Positions 8,737 through 17,086 of a stretch of 31,163 nucleotides of DNA are shown here, in pieces (position 1 is the stretch's first letter; the number at the start of each line of letters is the position of its first letter). Origin of the DNA: an uncultured Clostridium sp. Lineage in GTDB: Bacteria > Bacillota > Clostridia > TANB77 > CAG-508. Below the pieces are notes generated by a model, which saw only the letters and a program-made list of their open reading frames with translations, was not told the DNA's origin and did no database searches. The stretch is taken from contig USDF01000019.1 in the NCBI GenBank assembly GCA_900553405.1, forward strand, positions 1-31,163. Direction: 5' to 3'. A program made the position numbers and the translations under genes.

Positions 8737-11700
8737 GTGAACAATGATGAAGGAAATAACGAAAATTTAGTAGATAAAGCGAAAGAAATAAAAGAAGACG
8801 TAGAAACTGCCCAAAAGATAGCGGCAAATGCAGCATCAGGTAATTGGATTGGAGTTGCTAAAGAAGCTTTAAAAAAATTAAAAGATAAAAACTTTATAAA
8901 AAAGAAATTAAAAGCCTTCTTTATAAAAAATGGAATAAAGCTTCTAATAGGATTATCTCTAGTATCAATGGTATTTGGTGTATTTAATAGTATGAAAGAT
9001 AAAATGATTGATTTGCTAGGAATGGCCAGATCTAAAAATGGTGGATTTTTTTCACAAGCATGGCAATGGCTTACAAATGATTATTGGATAGATTTAGATG
9101 AAAAGTTTGAATATGTTGTAGATTTAAATACAGGAGAGACACTTGGAACAACTGAGAGTATAAAAAATACGTATACAGATGAAAAAGGAAACATAGTTGA
9201 TTCAAATGGCAACAAGTATGATGAAAATGGAAACATATTAGATAGTAGTGGAAAAATAAGAGAAACTACAACAAAAGAATATACAATTGTAGATCAATAT
9301 ATTAGAGAATTAGGAAATAATGGAGTATCAATAAAAGAACTACGTTTATTAGGAGATGCAGATTACGGAAATAAGAGTTTGGAAGAGTTATTAGCAGATG
9401 ATAACAACAAAGAATTAATAAAAAAGTATATTGCAGAATTTATAAGAGCAGATATTATTACACAGCAACCACATAGAAATAGAAAAGAAGCAGTTGTAAA
9501 TGCTAAGGATCAATATCAAGTTGATGGAGGAGTATATTTTTATAGGAATATAAGAAATGCAGAGTTAAAAGAGGAAGATTTTGATAAAGGTGAATACAAT
9601 GACAAAGATGTAGAAGTAAATGAAAAAGACTATAAAAAAATGACATATTTAACACCTGAAGAATTTATGAAAGAATTAGGAAAAGAAGGAAGTAGTTTAT
9701 CAGATTTAGTAAATAGTGGTGAGATTATAAAAACGAGTAATAAATCTGTTGGAGAAAAATTGAGATATAGTTTTACAATAGATCCTGAAACAGAAAATAT
9801 GGTTTTATTAGAAATAAAAATAATAAATACTAAAGAGTCAGAAGTAGATAGTAATTTAGGATGGCTACAAGGATTAGCAAAATGGTATAAAGAGAAAACT
9901 TCTTCTAACACAGAATATGAATTAAAAGTAGTAGAAAAAGATTATAAAGGATTAATTTCAAAGTATTCAATGCCATATGAATTTTTAATAAATCTTTGCG
10001 AAATAACACAGAACCCTGAATTTGTATATCACGTTGCATTACTAGCAAGAGATACAAAAATAACATTAGTAATTCAAGATAATACAGATCAAATTATTGA
10101 AATAGAAGAAAAAGAAGATGATTGGGAAGAATGGAAAAATAATGAAGCATCAGGTGGAAGCCTTGAAGGAGCTAGTTTACAAGATTCTTGGGCAATTAAA
10201 ACCAGAAAAATAACAACAACTACAACCAATACACCTGTATTAAGACCATATTCAGCAGATACATGGAGTTTTTATGAAAGATATAAATACACTAAAGATA
10301 TAGAAGGAAAGTTAGAAGATAGTGGACTACATGTAGTTGAACAGGAAAAACCATCAACATTATCAAATCATGTAGAAGGATATTACGAAGATCAATATAC
10401 ACGGAAAAGGTGATTGGGTAGGAAAAAAATGGGTTGAAGGATATTATTGGGGTGAATTTCTAGCAGAGAAAAAAAATCAAACTCAAACTATTACCTCAAA
10501 AATTACATATAATGAAGCAACATTAGCTTTTGATCCAATAGAAAAGTCAAAACAATTTTTAGGATTACTAAGAAACAGTACAGGTACATGCAAATATAAT
10601 TGTTCAGAAGATAAACTATCTTTAAAAAATGATCCAATAGCACTTAAATGTGCACAAGAGGCAGAGTTTGATCGACATGGTATAAATGTTCAATATAGAA
10701 TACCAAATATGACGAAAACAGAGGCACCATATAGTAAATTAGTAAGTGGTATAGATATGCTATATGCACTACTTCAATCAAATAGTACAGGATACAATGA
10801 AAAAGATGAATATAATACAGAGAATCAGTATATTGCAGACAAAGATTATGAGAGTGCATATGTTGTAAAAATGCAAGGTCTTGTAGAACATTTACAATAT
10901 TTAATGACATTTCCAGAAAATGAAGAATATGATCCAGAATATTTAGAAGATAGTATAAATGATAATAACTATGATGATTCCGAAGATGAAATAAATGTAG
11001 AAGATATTATTGTAAAAACAGATGAACCAGGTGCAGCACCAGAAGTTACAAGAGAAGAACTAATAACAATAATAAATGCAGCATATAAATCATCTGAATC
11101 TATGAAATCAAATGCATTGTCTTTAGTAGATACTCTAATGAGTGGACAAGATAATTGTAAAGTAAATCCAGTATTTATATTAGCTATTGTTTGCCAAGAG
11201 ACAAGTGTAGGAACCGCAAATACTAGTTATGTTAGAACAGACCATAACTGGCCAAGTTATAATTTGGGACAAAAATATAGTAGTGGAGCAGACTCTGTAA
11301 GTACTGCAATAAATGGAATTGCATTTGGAAGCCATTATTTTACACAAGGAAAATATAATATAAAATCAATAGGTTACACATATTGTCCAAATACAGATGA
11401 CTATCCAAATCAAGGAGATAATTGGGTTCAAAAAGTAACTAGTAGAGTAAAATACTATTATAGTTTAATAGGTCAAGAAGTAGGAGACGATGGAGATGGT
11501 ACATATGTTGGAACTTATACTTCTAAAGTAAATGAAAGAACATATAAAATATATAGACAACAAGATTATCCAAATACTAAGTATGGTTCTGGAACTATTA
11601 GTAGTAAAGGTTGCGGTCTTACATCTGATTGTATAGCTTTAAGCGCATATGGAAAAGATTATACTCCTAAACAATTATTAAACGGAAGAAGTATTATATC

Positions 11701-11974
11701 TATAGATGGAGAACTTAGAGCAAACGGAATAACTGCTACTAGAGAAGAAGCAAGCAAAGAAAAAATAAAGAATGCTTTAAATAGTAAAAAAACTGTTATA
11801 ATACATGTAAATTCAAACAGTAGTTATACAAGTAATGAACATTGGATGCCATTAGTAGATATTAAAAATGACGATGAGGTTTATGTAATAAATCCAAATA
11901 AATATGGAAAAGAAGGTTGGGACTCATTAGATAATATAATAGTAGGTTGTACAGAAGTTATTATTATAGATTAA
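8737..11974 (+). CDS. T4SS bifunctional wall hydrolase, +1 frameshifted at CGG
   Basis: Read with one +1 shift at 10402, this encodes about 1078 residues. Zero frame covers 555 codons; the second frame runs from GGA at 10403. The N-terminal part has a transmembrane helix (FFIKNGIKLLIGLSLVSMVFG) and a large acidic extracytoplasmic region. After the shift come a glucosaminidase/lysozyme-like domain (FILAIVCQETSVGTANTSY, candidate acid E821; NLGQKY and DNWVQKV follow) and a C39-like cysteine peptidase domain (KGCGLTS with C959, H1035 in NEHWMP, N1052 in VINPN). This pairing matches the PrgK/TcpG-type hydrolases that open peptidoglycan for Gram-positive conjugation machines. Without the shift, translation stops at TGA 10411-10413 and both enzymatic domains are lost. 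I prefer the GTG at 8737, spaced from AAAGGTGG; GTGs at 8725 and 8728 are alternatives. Confidence 0.8.
10402..10405 (+). other. candidate +1 recoding site 1 (CGG-A) in wall hydrolase
   Basis: Zero frame reads ACA CGG AAA AGG TGA. Skipping the C at 10402 gives ACA GGA AAA GGT GAT TGG, which opens the 523 remaining codons. In-frame CGG is not seen in this window outside the four such sites. Confidence 0.85.
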
Positions 11975-12001
11975 AGTTAGAGAAAAGGAATGGAGGATTT
12001 T

Positions 12002-13288
12002 ATGAACGAGAAGCAAATGAAAGTTGTAATAGTTGCTATAATAGCTGTAATGGTTATTATTACAATAGTATTAATAAGTATATCAAAATTAAAATCTGTT
12101 AACTCTAACGAAGGAATAAAAGATAATGGAAAAGCAGACTTGGAAGTTATAGAAGAGGCAAAATTAATAACTAATCAGAGATTATATTTTACAATCAGAG
12201 ATAATATATTACAAAAATATTTAAAAGCAGTAGAAAAGAATGATTCTGAGGCAGTTTATAATATGTTAAGCGATGAATATAAAAAAGATAATAATATAAA
12301 TGTAAGTAATGTTATTCAAAAATCATCTTCATATAAAATACCAAAAGCTTTTCCAGTGCATATTTATCAAAAAGAACTAACTAACTTTACTATACTTTAT
12401 ATAGACACTATTGTTCAAAATAATGAAATAGTTAATAATACTGAATTAAAAGTAATACCACAAGAAGAATTCTATAAGGTAATAATAGATATAGAAAACA
12501 ATGCATTTTCAATTGCGAAAATTAATGAGGATTATTATAACTCTGGAATAAAAGCAAAAGAGAATACAAAAGATAACATTATCCAAAATAAAGATAATAT
12601 AGTAAAAAATGTAAATATAACAGAAAAAAGTTTAGTTACTGAATATATGCTAAATTATTCAAATATGTTAGAAAACAATCCTGAGAGAGCATATGAATTA
12701 TTAGATGATGATTATAAGAGAGCTAAATTTAATAATTATCAAGCTTTTGAAAATTTGATTAAGCAAGGGATAGCTAATGGAATGGAACTTGATACATATA
12801 GCAAAGAATATGATGAAAATGGAAAAGTAAAATATATATGTAAGAATGTATATGGAATTACAATAACATTCAAAGAGACAGCAATAATGGAATATACTGT
12901 AGAGTTAGATGATTACATTATAGAAAGTAAGGAATTTACTCAAAAATATGAAAGCTCAAAAAATCAAGATAAAGGAATTATAAACATAGACAAATTCTTT
13001 GAAATGATTAATATGCAAGATTATGCTTCAGCTTATAACTTATTAGATGAAACTTTTAAAGGAACATATTTTAAAACACAAGCAGATTTTGAAAATTTTG
13101 TTAAACAATACATGTTTAGATATAATAAAATAAAATACAAAACATATTCAGACCAAATAGGAAGCTTACTTATTTATGGAATTACATTAACAGATAGCAC
13201 TAGAGAAAGTGATAAAGAAGTAAATTGTAATATAATAATGAAATTATTAGAAGGTACAAATTTTGTAATGTCATTTGAGATAGTATAA
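12002..13288 (+). CDS. VirB8-like protein with repeated NTF2-like units
   Basis: This 428-residue protein has an N-terminal transmembrane helix (about residues 6-28) and an extracytoplasmic part with three related units. They are marked by EAVYNMLSDEYK, RAYELLDDDYKRAKFNNYQAF and SAYNLLDETFKGTYFKTQADF, the latter two followed by EN(L/F)(I/V)KQ. This looks like an internally duplicated NTF2-like scaffold domain, with the same AY.(M/L)L.D motif as the protein encoded at 7787. I therefore infer a second VirB8/TcpC-like scaffold subunit. I chose the ATG at 12002 because GGAGG at 11992-11996 serves it; the in-frame ATG at 11990 would have its Shine-Dalgarno directly abutting. It is the last gene before a strong terminator. 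Confidence 0.55.
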   Translation: MNEKQMKVVIVAIIAVMVIITIVLISISKLKSVNSNEGIKDNGKADLEVIEEAKLITNQRLYFTIRDNILQKYLKAVEKNDSEAVYNMLSDEYKKDNNINVSNVIQKSSSYKIPKAFPVHIYQKELTNFTILYIDTIVQNNEIVNNTELKVIPQEEFYKVIIDIENNAFSIAKINEDYYNSGIKAKENTKDNIIQNKDNIVKNVNITEKSLVTEYMLNYSNMLENNPERAYELLDDDYKRAKFNNYQAFENLIKQGIANGMELDTYSKEYDENGKVKYICKNVYGITITFKETAIMEYTVELDDYIIESKEFTQKYESSKNQDKGIINIDKFFEMINMQDYASAYNLLDETFKGTYFKTQADFENFVKQYMFRYNKIKYKTYSDQIGSLLIYGITLTDSTRESDKEVNCNIIMKLLEGTNFVMSFEIV

Positions 13289-13303
13289 TAGCTTAAATAC
13301 TAT

Positions 13304-13359
13304 GGAATCAAGAATTGAATCAGTTGATACTGCATAGAAATTCTTGATTCCGTTTTTTT
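13304..13359 (+). terminator. terminator closing the T4SS operon
   Basis: Perfect 13-bp arms GGAATCAAGAATT (13304-13316) and its complement (13339-13351) enclose a 22-nt loop and are followed by G and seven T. CTATG just before the hairpin and CATAG in the loop could pair alternatively, but I see no clear regulatory ligand site. Confidence 0.85.
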
Positions 13360-13363
13360 CTTA

Positions 13364-13372
13364 TGTTATAAT
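13364..13372 (+). promoter_or_regulatory. extended -10 promoter of gene 13393
   Basis: TG at 13364-13365, one base, then TATAAT at 13367-13372 forms an extended -10. No good -35 is visible because the region upstream is the terminator T tract. Predicted transcription start is near 13379, so the leader is only about 14 nt and contains the AAGGG ribosome-binding site. Confidence 0.6.
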
Positions 13373-13392
13373 AAGCGCGAAGGGAAATTAGT

Positions 13393-14952
13393 ATGGAAGA
13401 ATTAATAGAAAAAGTATTTTTAGTAAAAATAACAAAGAAAATAGATAATTGGTTTGTGGCAACAATAATAGATAAAAATCAACTTATATACATAGAAGAT
13501 AATGGAGATTATGATGAAGATGAATTAATTAATACAATAGAAAAATGTGTTATTACAGACGTAAGAGAAAATCACTTAGTAGGTTTTATTCTAAGTAACC
13601 GAAAATTTATAAGTACTATGCATAAAATAAACAACAGATTGAGAAATAGCAAAGAATACTTTAACGTTAAAGATATTTATTTAATACAAAGACTGAAAAT
13701 TAAAGGAAAAGTATTGGGATTATATTTGGTAGATGAAGGAGAAATATCAAAGTTATATATAGGAACAATAGAGATATGTACAATTGTAAATAAAATGATG
13801 GGTAACAATATCTTATTTAAAGAAAATACTTTAGAAAATCAACTTATGGCTCAAATAAAAGACATCGTACAATCAGCAGATTTAAATAAAAAAGAAATGT
13901 CATTAAGACAAGAACAAGAAAAAGAAAAGAAGCTAATAGAAAAAGCGTTAGGTTTAGAACGAACAAATGAAATTACTAGAATTGTAACTTTAGACTTAAA
14001 ACAAAAAGTAAAAGAAGAAAGTGAAAAACAAAATAAGAAGGTAATAGATGAAAACCAAAAACAAAATCAAACTGAAATAAAAAAAGAAAATACAATAAAA
14101 GATGTAAATATAAAACAAGAAATGGATACAAAAGATAAAGTTACAGATATGAAAACACTAGGACAAATTATTGAAAAATCAGGTAAAATGCCCGATATGG
14201 AAGATGAAAAATTTACTAAAATAGGAATTATAGAATCTGTTGAAAGAGATAATTTGGTAAATAAAAAAGGAGAAAAAGAAAGAACAAACACAACAAGATA
14301 TTCTTTTGTAGCAATTACAAATGATAATAAAGTAGTACCATTAGACTTAGAATTAGATAATACAGCAGGAGATAGTCCTAAAGAGCAAAATTATCAAGTT
14401 AGTCAAAAAGGAGAGGTAGAAAAAGACGATGTAACATCTAGATATAAACTTGGAGAAGGAACTATTTCCGTAAAAAATGGAGAATATGGAGAACTTAAAG
14501 TATATCATTCACCTAGAAAAACTATAGGAGGAAAAGGAGTAGAAGGGAACAAAAATCTAGATAGAGAATTAGAAACAAATAATGTATGGGAAATAAAAAA
14601 AGATGAAAGAGATTTAGCAGAAGAATTTGGAGATGGATATCGTAGTGTAGAAGAAGGTTACCAAGAAGCGGAAAAGCATGGAAAAGATGGTAAAGTAGAA
14701 GAAGGAGATTTAAAGATAGAAGATATAGATGGAGATAAGAACACAAAATCTCATATACATGATGATGTGGACTATTCAAAATTAGCTATAAAATGGGGCT
14801 ATTACAAAGATGGAGAACCAAATGATGCTAAAGCACAAAAATTATTTGAGGAAAAGCGAAAAGAAAATCCTAATAAAGAAACAAAGGAAATTGTTGAAAT
14901 GGTAACAGAGGACTTGGAAGAGGAAATAAGTGGTTCAAGAGACAGAAGATAG
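13393..14952 (+). CDS. hydrophilic protein of unknown function
   Basis: This is a 519-residue protein with no signal peptide or transmembrane helix. Residues 1-155 look folded and mixed alpha/beta (VFLVKITKKIDNWFVATII..., YLIQRLKIKGKVLGLYLVDEG). Residues about 155-260 are very rich in Lys, Glu and Gln and probably coiled coil or disordered. The region after 265 is acidic, with several Gly-Asp turns, and a last block WGYYKDGEPNDAKAQKLFEE near 475 may form a small helical domain. I do not recognise the family. It follows the secretion operon but has its own promoter. A cytosolic T4SS accessory or a secreted substrate with a charged C-terminus are possibilities only. Confidence 0.75.
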   Translation: MEELIEKVFLVKITKKIDNWFVATIIDKNQLIYIEDNGDYDEDELINTIEKCVITDVRENHLVGFILSNRKFISTMHKINNRLRNSKEYFNVKDIYLIQRLKIKGKVLGLYLVDEGEISKLYIGTIEICTIVNKMMGNNILFKENTLENQLMAQIKDIVQSADLNKKEMSLRQEQEKEKKLIEKALGLERTNEITRIVTLDLKQKVKEESEKQNKKVIDENQKQNQTEIKKENTIKDVNIKQEMDTKDKVTDMKTLGQIIEKSGKMPDMEDEKFTKIGIIESVERDNLVNKKGEKERTNTTRYSFVAITNDNKVVPLDLELDNTAGDSPKEQNYQVSQKGEVEKDDVTSRYKLGEGTISVKNGEYGELKVYHSPRKTIGGKGVEGNKNLDRELETNNVWEIKKDERDLAEEFGDGYRSVEEGYQEAEKHGKDGKVEEGDLKIEDIDGDKNTKSHIHDDVDYSKLAIKWGYYKDGEPNDAKAQKLFEEKRKENPNKETKEIVEMVTEDLEEEISGSRDRR

Positions 14953-15044
14953 TATAAATTATTTTATCTGCTTAGGCTTTAAAATTTAATGTAAGATAGA
15001 TTAATCTGTTTAGTTAATAGAAAAAATAATAAAATAGAAGAATA

Positions 15045-15083
15045 AAAAATCACCTTTTAAATATAATTTAGAAGGTGATTTTA
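15045..15083 (+). promoter_or_regulatory. hairpin masking the ribosome-binding site of the carboxypeptidase gene
   Basis: AAATCACCTT in the upstream arm is complementary to AAGGTGATTT in the downstream arm, which contains the Shine-Dalgarno AAGGTGAT (15072-15079) serving the TTG at 15086. Loop length is about 15 nt. It could act as a translation-limiting structure or as a terminator reading into the gene; upstream A tract and downstream T residues extend the stem. Confidence 0.6.
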
Positions 15084-15085
15084 AG

Positions 15086-16334
15086 TTGAAAAAAAGAATC
15101 TTATATGTATGTATAATAAGTATATTAATAATAATATTTTGCGTGTCATGTGTGTATGCAGATGATGTAGATGAAGAGGAAATGTTAGCAGATGAAGTAA
15201 AAGAATTAGCATTAGAAACTACTGCAAAAGTAAGTGAAGAGCCAGTACTTAATGCGAGAGCAGCAGTCATATATGATAGAAAAACGAAAGAAATTATATG
15301 GGGAAAAAATGAAACAGAAAAAAGAGCAATGGCATCTACAACAAAAATAATGACAGCAATAGTTATAATAGAAAAAGGAAATTTATCAGATGTTGTTACA
15401 ATTTCAAAAAAGGCAGCAAACACAGGTGGTTCAAGGTTAAAAATAAATACTAATGATAAAATAAGTGTAATAGATTTATTATATGGATTGATGCTAAGGT
15501 CTCGGAAATGATGCAGCAGTAGCACTTGCTGAATATGTAGGTGGAAATATAGAAGGTTTTGCAGAACTTATGAATAAAAAAGCAGAAGAAATAGGACTAA
15601 AAAATACGCACTTTGTTACACCACATGGATTAGATGATATTGAACATTATACAACGGCATACGAACTTGCTGTATTAACAGATTATGCTTTAAAAAATGA
15701 TACATTCTCTAAAATAGTCAATACAAAAAGTACAACGATAAGCATAAATAATGTACCAAGAAGCATATATAATACAAATGAATTATTAGGAACACTAAAT
15801 GGAGTAGATGGTGTAAAAACAGGATTTACAAACAATGCAGGAAGATGTTTGGTAACTTCTTGTACGAGAGATAATAATCAAATAATAACTGTAGTTTTAG
15901 GTTGTGATACAAAAAAACAAAGAACATCAGATAGTATGAAATTAATTGAATATGCATTTAAAAACTATACAAGAGTAAATTTAGAAGAAAAAATTAAAAT
16001 AGAATTCGAAAAGTGGAAACAAATAAATAGTGAACGCATATATATTAATAAAGGTGAAAAAACAAAGGTAGAATTAGAGTTGAAAGAAATACATAAAAAG
16101 CAATTGCCTGTAAAAATAGGTGAAGAAAATAATATAGAGATTGAAATAAATGCAATATATGAATATGATGCTCCAGTAATAAAAAACACTAAAATAGGAA
16201 ATATAGTGGTAAAGTATAATAACAAAGTAGTTGAAAGCATAGATATAATATGTTCAAGAAATGTAGAAAAGAAAGGAATTTTTTCATACTTTAAGGAATT
16301 ACTATCTGTAATACCTAATTATGAATTTCCTTAA
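15086..16334 (+). CDS. D-alanyl-D-alanine carboxypeptidase (S11), +1 frameshifted at CGG
   Basis: Read with a +1 shift at 15503, this gives a 415-residue DacF-like penicillin-binding protein, normal length for the family. It trims the terminal D-Ala from peptidoglycan stem peptides outside the membrane. It has a signal/membrane segment at residues 4-24, the catalytic SxxK motif S84-T-T-K87, SxN as S139-G140-N141, and KTG at 244-246. The SxN-to-KTG distance (about 105) fits the S11 family. A C-terminal beta-rich PBP5-like domain (about 295-380) and a short tail follow. The shift falls between the Ser and Gly codons of SGN. The zero-frame product stops at TGA 15509-15511 and lacks two of three active-site motifs. 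Start is TTG with AAGGTGAT upstream, inside a hairpin. Confidence 0.88.
15503..15506 (+). other. candidate +1 recoding site 2 (CGG-A) in S11 carboxypeptidase
   Basis: Zero frame reads TCT CGG AAA TGA. Skipping the C at 15503 gives TCT GGA AAT GAT GCA, the SGNDA active-site sequence of S11 enzymes, so the correct frame is known from family knowledge with high certainty. Confidence 0.9.
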
Positions 16335-16453
16335 AAATACAATAAGCTTATAAATTTTTGAAATAAATGTAAAATATAAATATAGAATTGAGTAATAAAT
16401 TAAATATAATTTTATAAAAATTTAAATTTAACGATAAAATTTAAATCCATATA

Positions 16454-16485
16454 TTGACTTTTAGCAATATTTTTGTTATTATAAT
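16454..16485 (+). promoter_or_regulatory. promoter of tRNA-Gly/tRNA-Cys unit
   Basis: TTGACT at 16454-16459 and TATTAT at 16477-16482 are spaced 17 nt, with TATAAT overlapping at 16480-16485. Transcription would begin some 10-15 nt before tRNA-Gly. The stretch 16335-16453 is AT-rich and holds only an 11-bp direct repeat AAAATTTAAAT (16417, 16436). Confidence 0.65.
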
Positions 16486-16506
16486 AATGCTTTGTAAAAA
16501 GCATAT

Positions 16507-16582
16507 GCGGAAATAGCTCAGTTGATAGAGCGCTGCCTTGCCAAGGCAGAGGTCGCGGGTTTGAGCCCCGTTTTCCGCTCCA
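16507..16582 (+). tRNA. tRNA-Gly (anticodon GCC)
   Basis: A 76-nt cloverleaf: acceptor GCGGAAA pairs with TTTCCGC (16572-16578), then discriminator T and an encoded CCA (16580-16582). The D-arm contains AGCTCAGTTGATAGAGC. The anticodon stem CTGCC/GGCAG encloses TTGCCAA with GCC at 16540-16542, reading GGC and GGU. The T-loop is TTTGAGC, near-canonical. This is not the tRNA needed for GGA at the frameshift sites, which requires anticodon UCC. Confidence 0.96.
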
Positions 16583-16630
16583 TTATATACTTATAATAAA
16601 CATATTCATGAGTATAAAATCTAAATATTC

Positions 16631-16704
16631 GGCGCTATAGCCAAGTGGTAAGGCACGAGTCTGCAAAACTCTGATCCCCGGTTCAAATCCGGGTGGCGCC
16701 TCCA
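16631..16704 (+). tRNA. tRNA-Cys (anticodon GCA)
   Basis: A 74-nt cloverleaf: acceptor GGCGCTA pairs with TGGCGCC with one G-U, then T and an encoded CCA (16702-16704). The anticodon loop CTGCAAA has GCA at 16663-16665. The T-arm is CCCCGGTTCAAATCCGGG. It is probably processed from the same transcript as tRNA-Gly, 48 nt upstream. Confidence 0.96.
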
Positions 16705-16706
16705 AC

Positions 16707-16751
16707 AAAAAATCGATAAAATGTTGATATACCAACGTTTTATCGATTTTT
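16707..16751 (+). terminator. strong, possibly bidirectional terminator after tRNA-Cys
   Basis: AAAATCGATAAAA and TTTTATCGATTTT arms with an inner GTTG/CAAC pair and a small loop form a long hairpin. It starts 3 nt after tRNA-Cys, with A residues upstream and T residues downstream, so it could stop transcripts from both directions. Confidence 0.85.
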
Positions 16752-16848
16752 ATATATTTTTATTTATTTTTTTACACTCATCAATAATTTTATCAAAATC
16801 AGAAATATACTTTTTATCTTTCTTAAAATCTCTAAAATCCGTATTTTC
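16750..16848 (-). pseudogene. possible degraded gene end on the minus strand
   Basis: On the minus strand an open stretch of 32 codons reads ENTDFRDFKKDKKYISDF and on to IIDECKKINKNI, then TAA at the foot of the bidirectional terminator. It is preceded directly by TAG and has no start codon. Composition is protein-like and the placement of stop and terminator fits a former gene end. This may be the remnant of a deleted gene, but an AT-rich chance frame is possible. The rest of 16752-16870 shows nothing else. Confidence 0.25.
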
Positions 16849-16870
16849 CTAAGTAAATTCACATAAAATA

Positions 16871-16899
16871 TTGCAATTGTAACAAAAATGTAATATAAT
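16871..16899 (+). promoter_or_regulatory. distal promoter of thioester adhesin gene
   Basis: TTGCAA (16871-16876), 17-nt spacer and TATAAT (16894-16899). It has the same boxes and spacing as the promoter at 21681-21709. Its leader would be about 180 nt and contains ATTTCCGTA near 16943. Confidence 0.65.
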
Positions 16900-17014
16900 T
16901 GTAATATATGGCAAAAAATTGAAATGGAAAATAGAGAAATCTATTTCCGTAAAGGCATTTTAGATACTTTTTGAAAATATTTTGAAATATAAAAAATAGT
17001 GGTAAATATTGCTA

Positions 17015-17043
17015 TTGACGAATTTACAAAAGGCAACTAAAAT
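17015..17043 (+). promoter_or_regulatory. proximal promoter of thioester adhesin gene
   Basis: TTGACG (17015-17020), 17-nt spacer and TAAAAT (17038-17043), about 43 nt before the ATG at 17087. The AAAGGATGG ribosome-binding site lies in its leader. Confidence 0.65.
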
Positions 17044-17086
17044 AAAATATAGATAGATATAACTAAAATAAAAGGATGGTAAAGTT

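Noticed and set aside
10411..15511. TGA reassigned to tryptophan (read-through instead of frameshift)
   Set aside because: After the TGA at 15509 the zero frame soon meets further stops and yields no family-like protein, while the +1 frame gives SGNDA and KTG. Tryptophan is encoded by TGG throughout. No confident gene here ends in TGA, but 19 genes are too few to conclude anything.
16563..16582. Integration (att) site at the 3' end of tRNA-Gly
   Set aside because: No direct repeat of the tRNA end and no integrase gene were found in the window.
16940..17086. Cyclic-di-GMP riboswitch upstream of the adhesin
   Set aside because: AAAGGCA and related fragments are present but the conserved paired core of GEMM-type riboswitches cannot be assembled.
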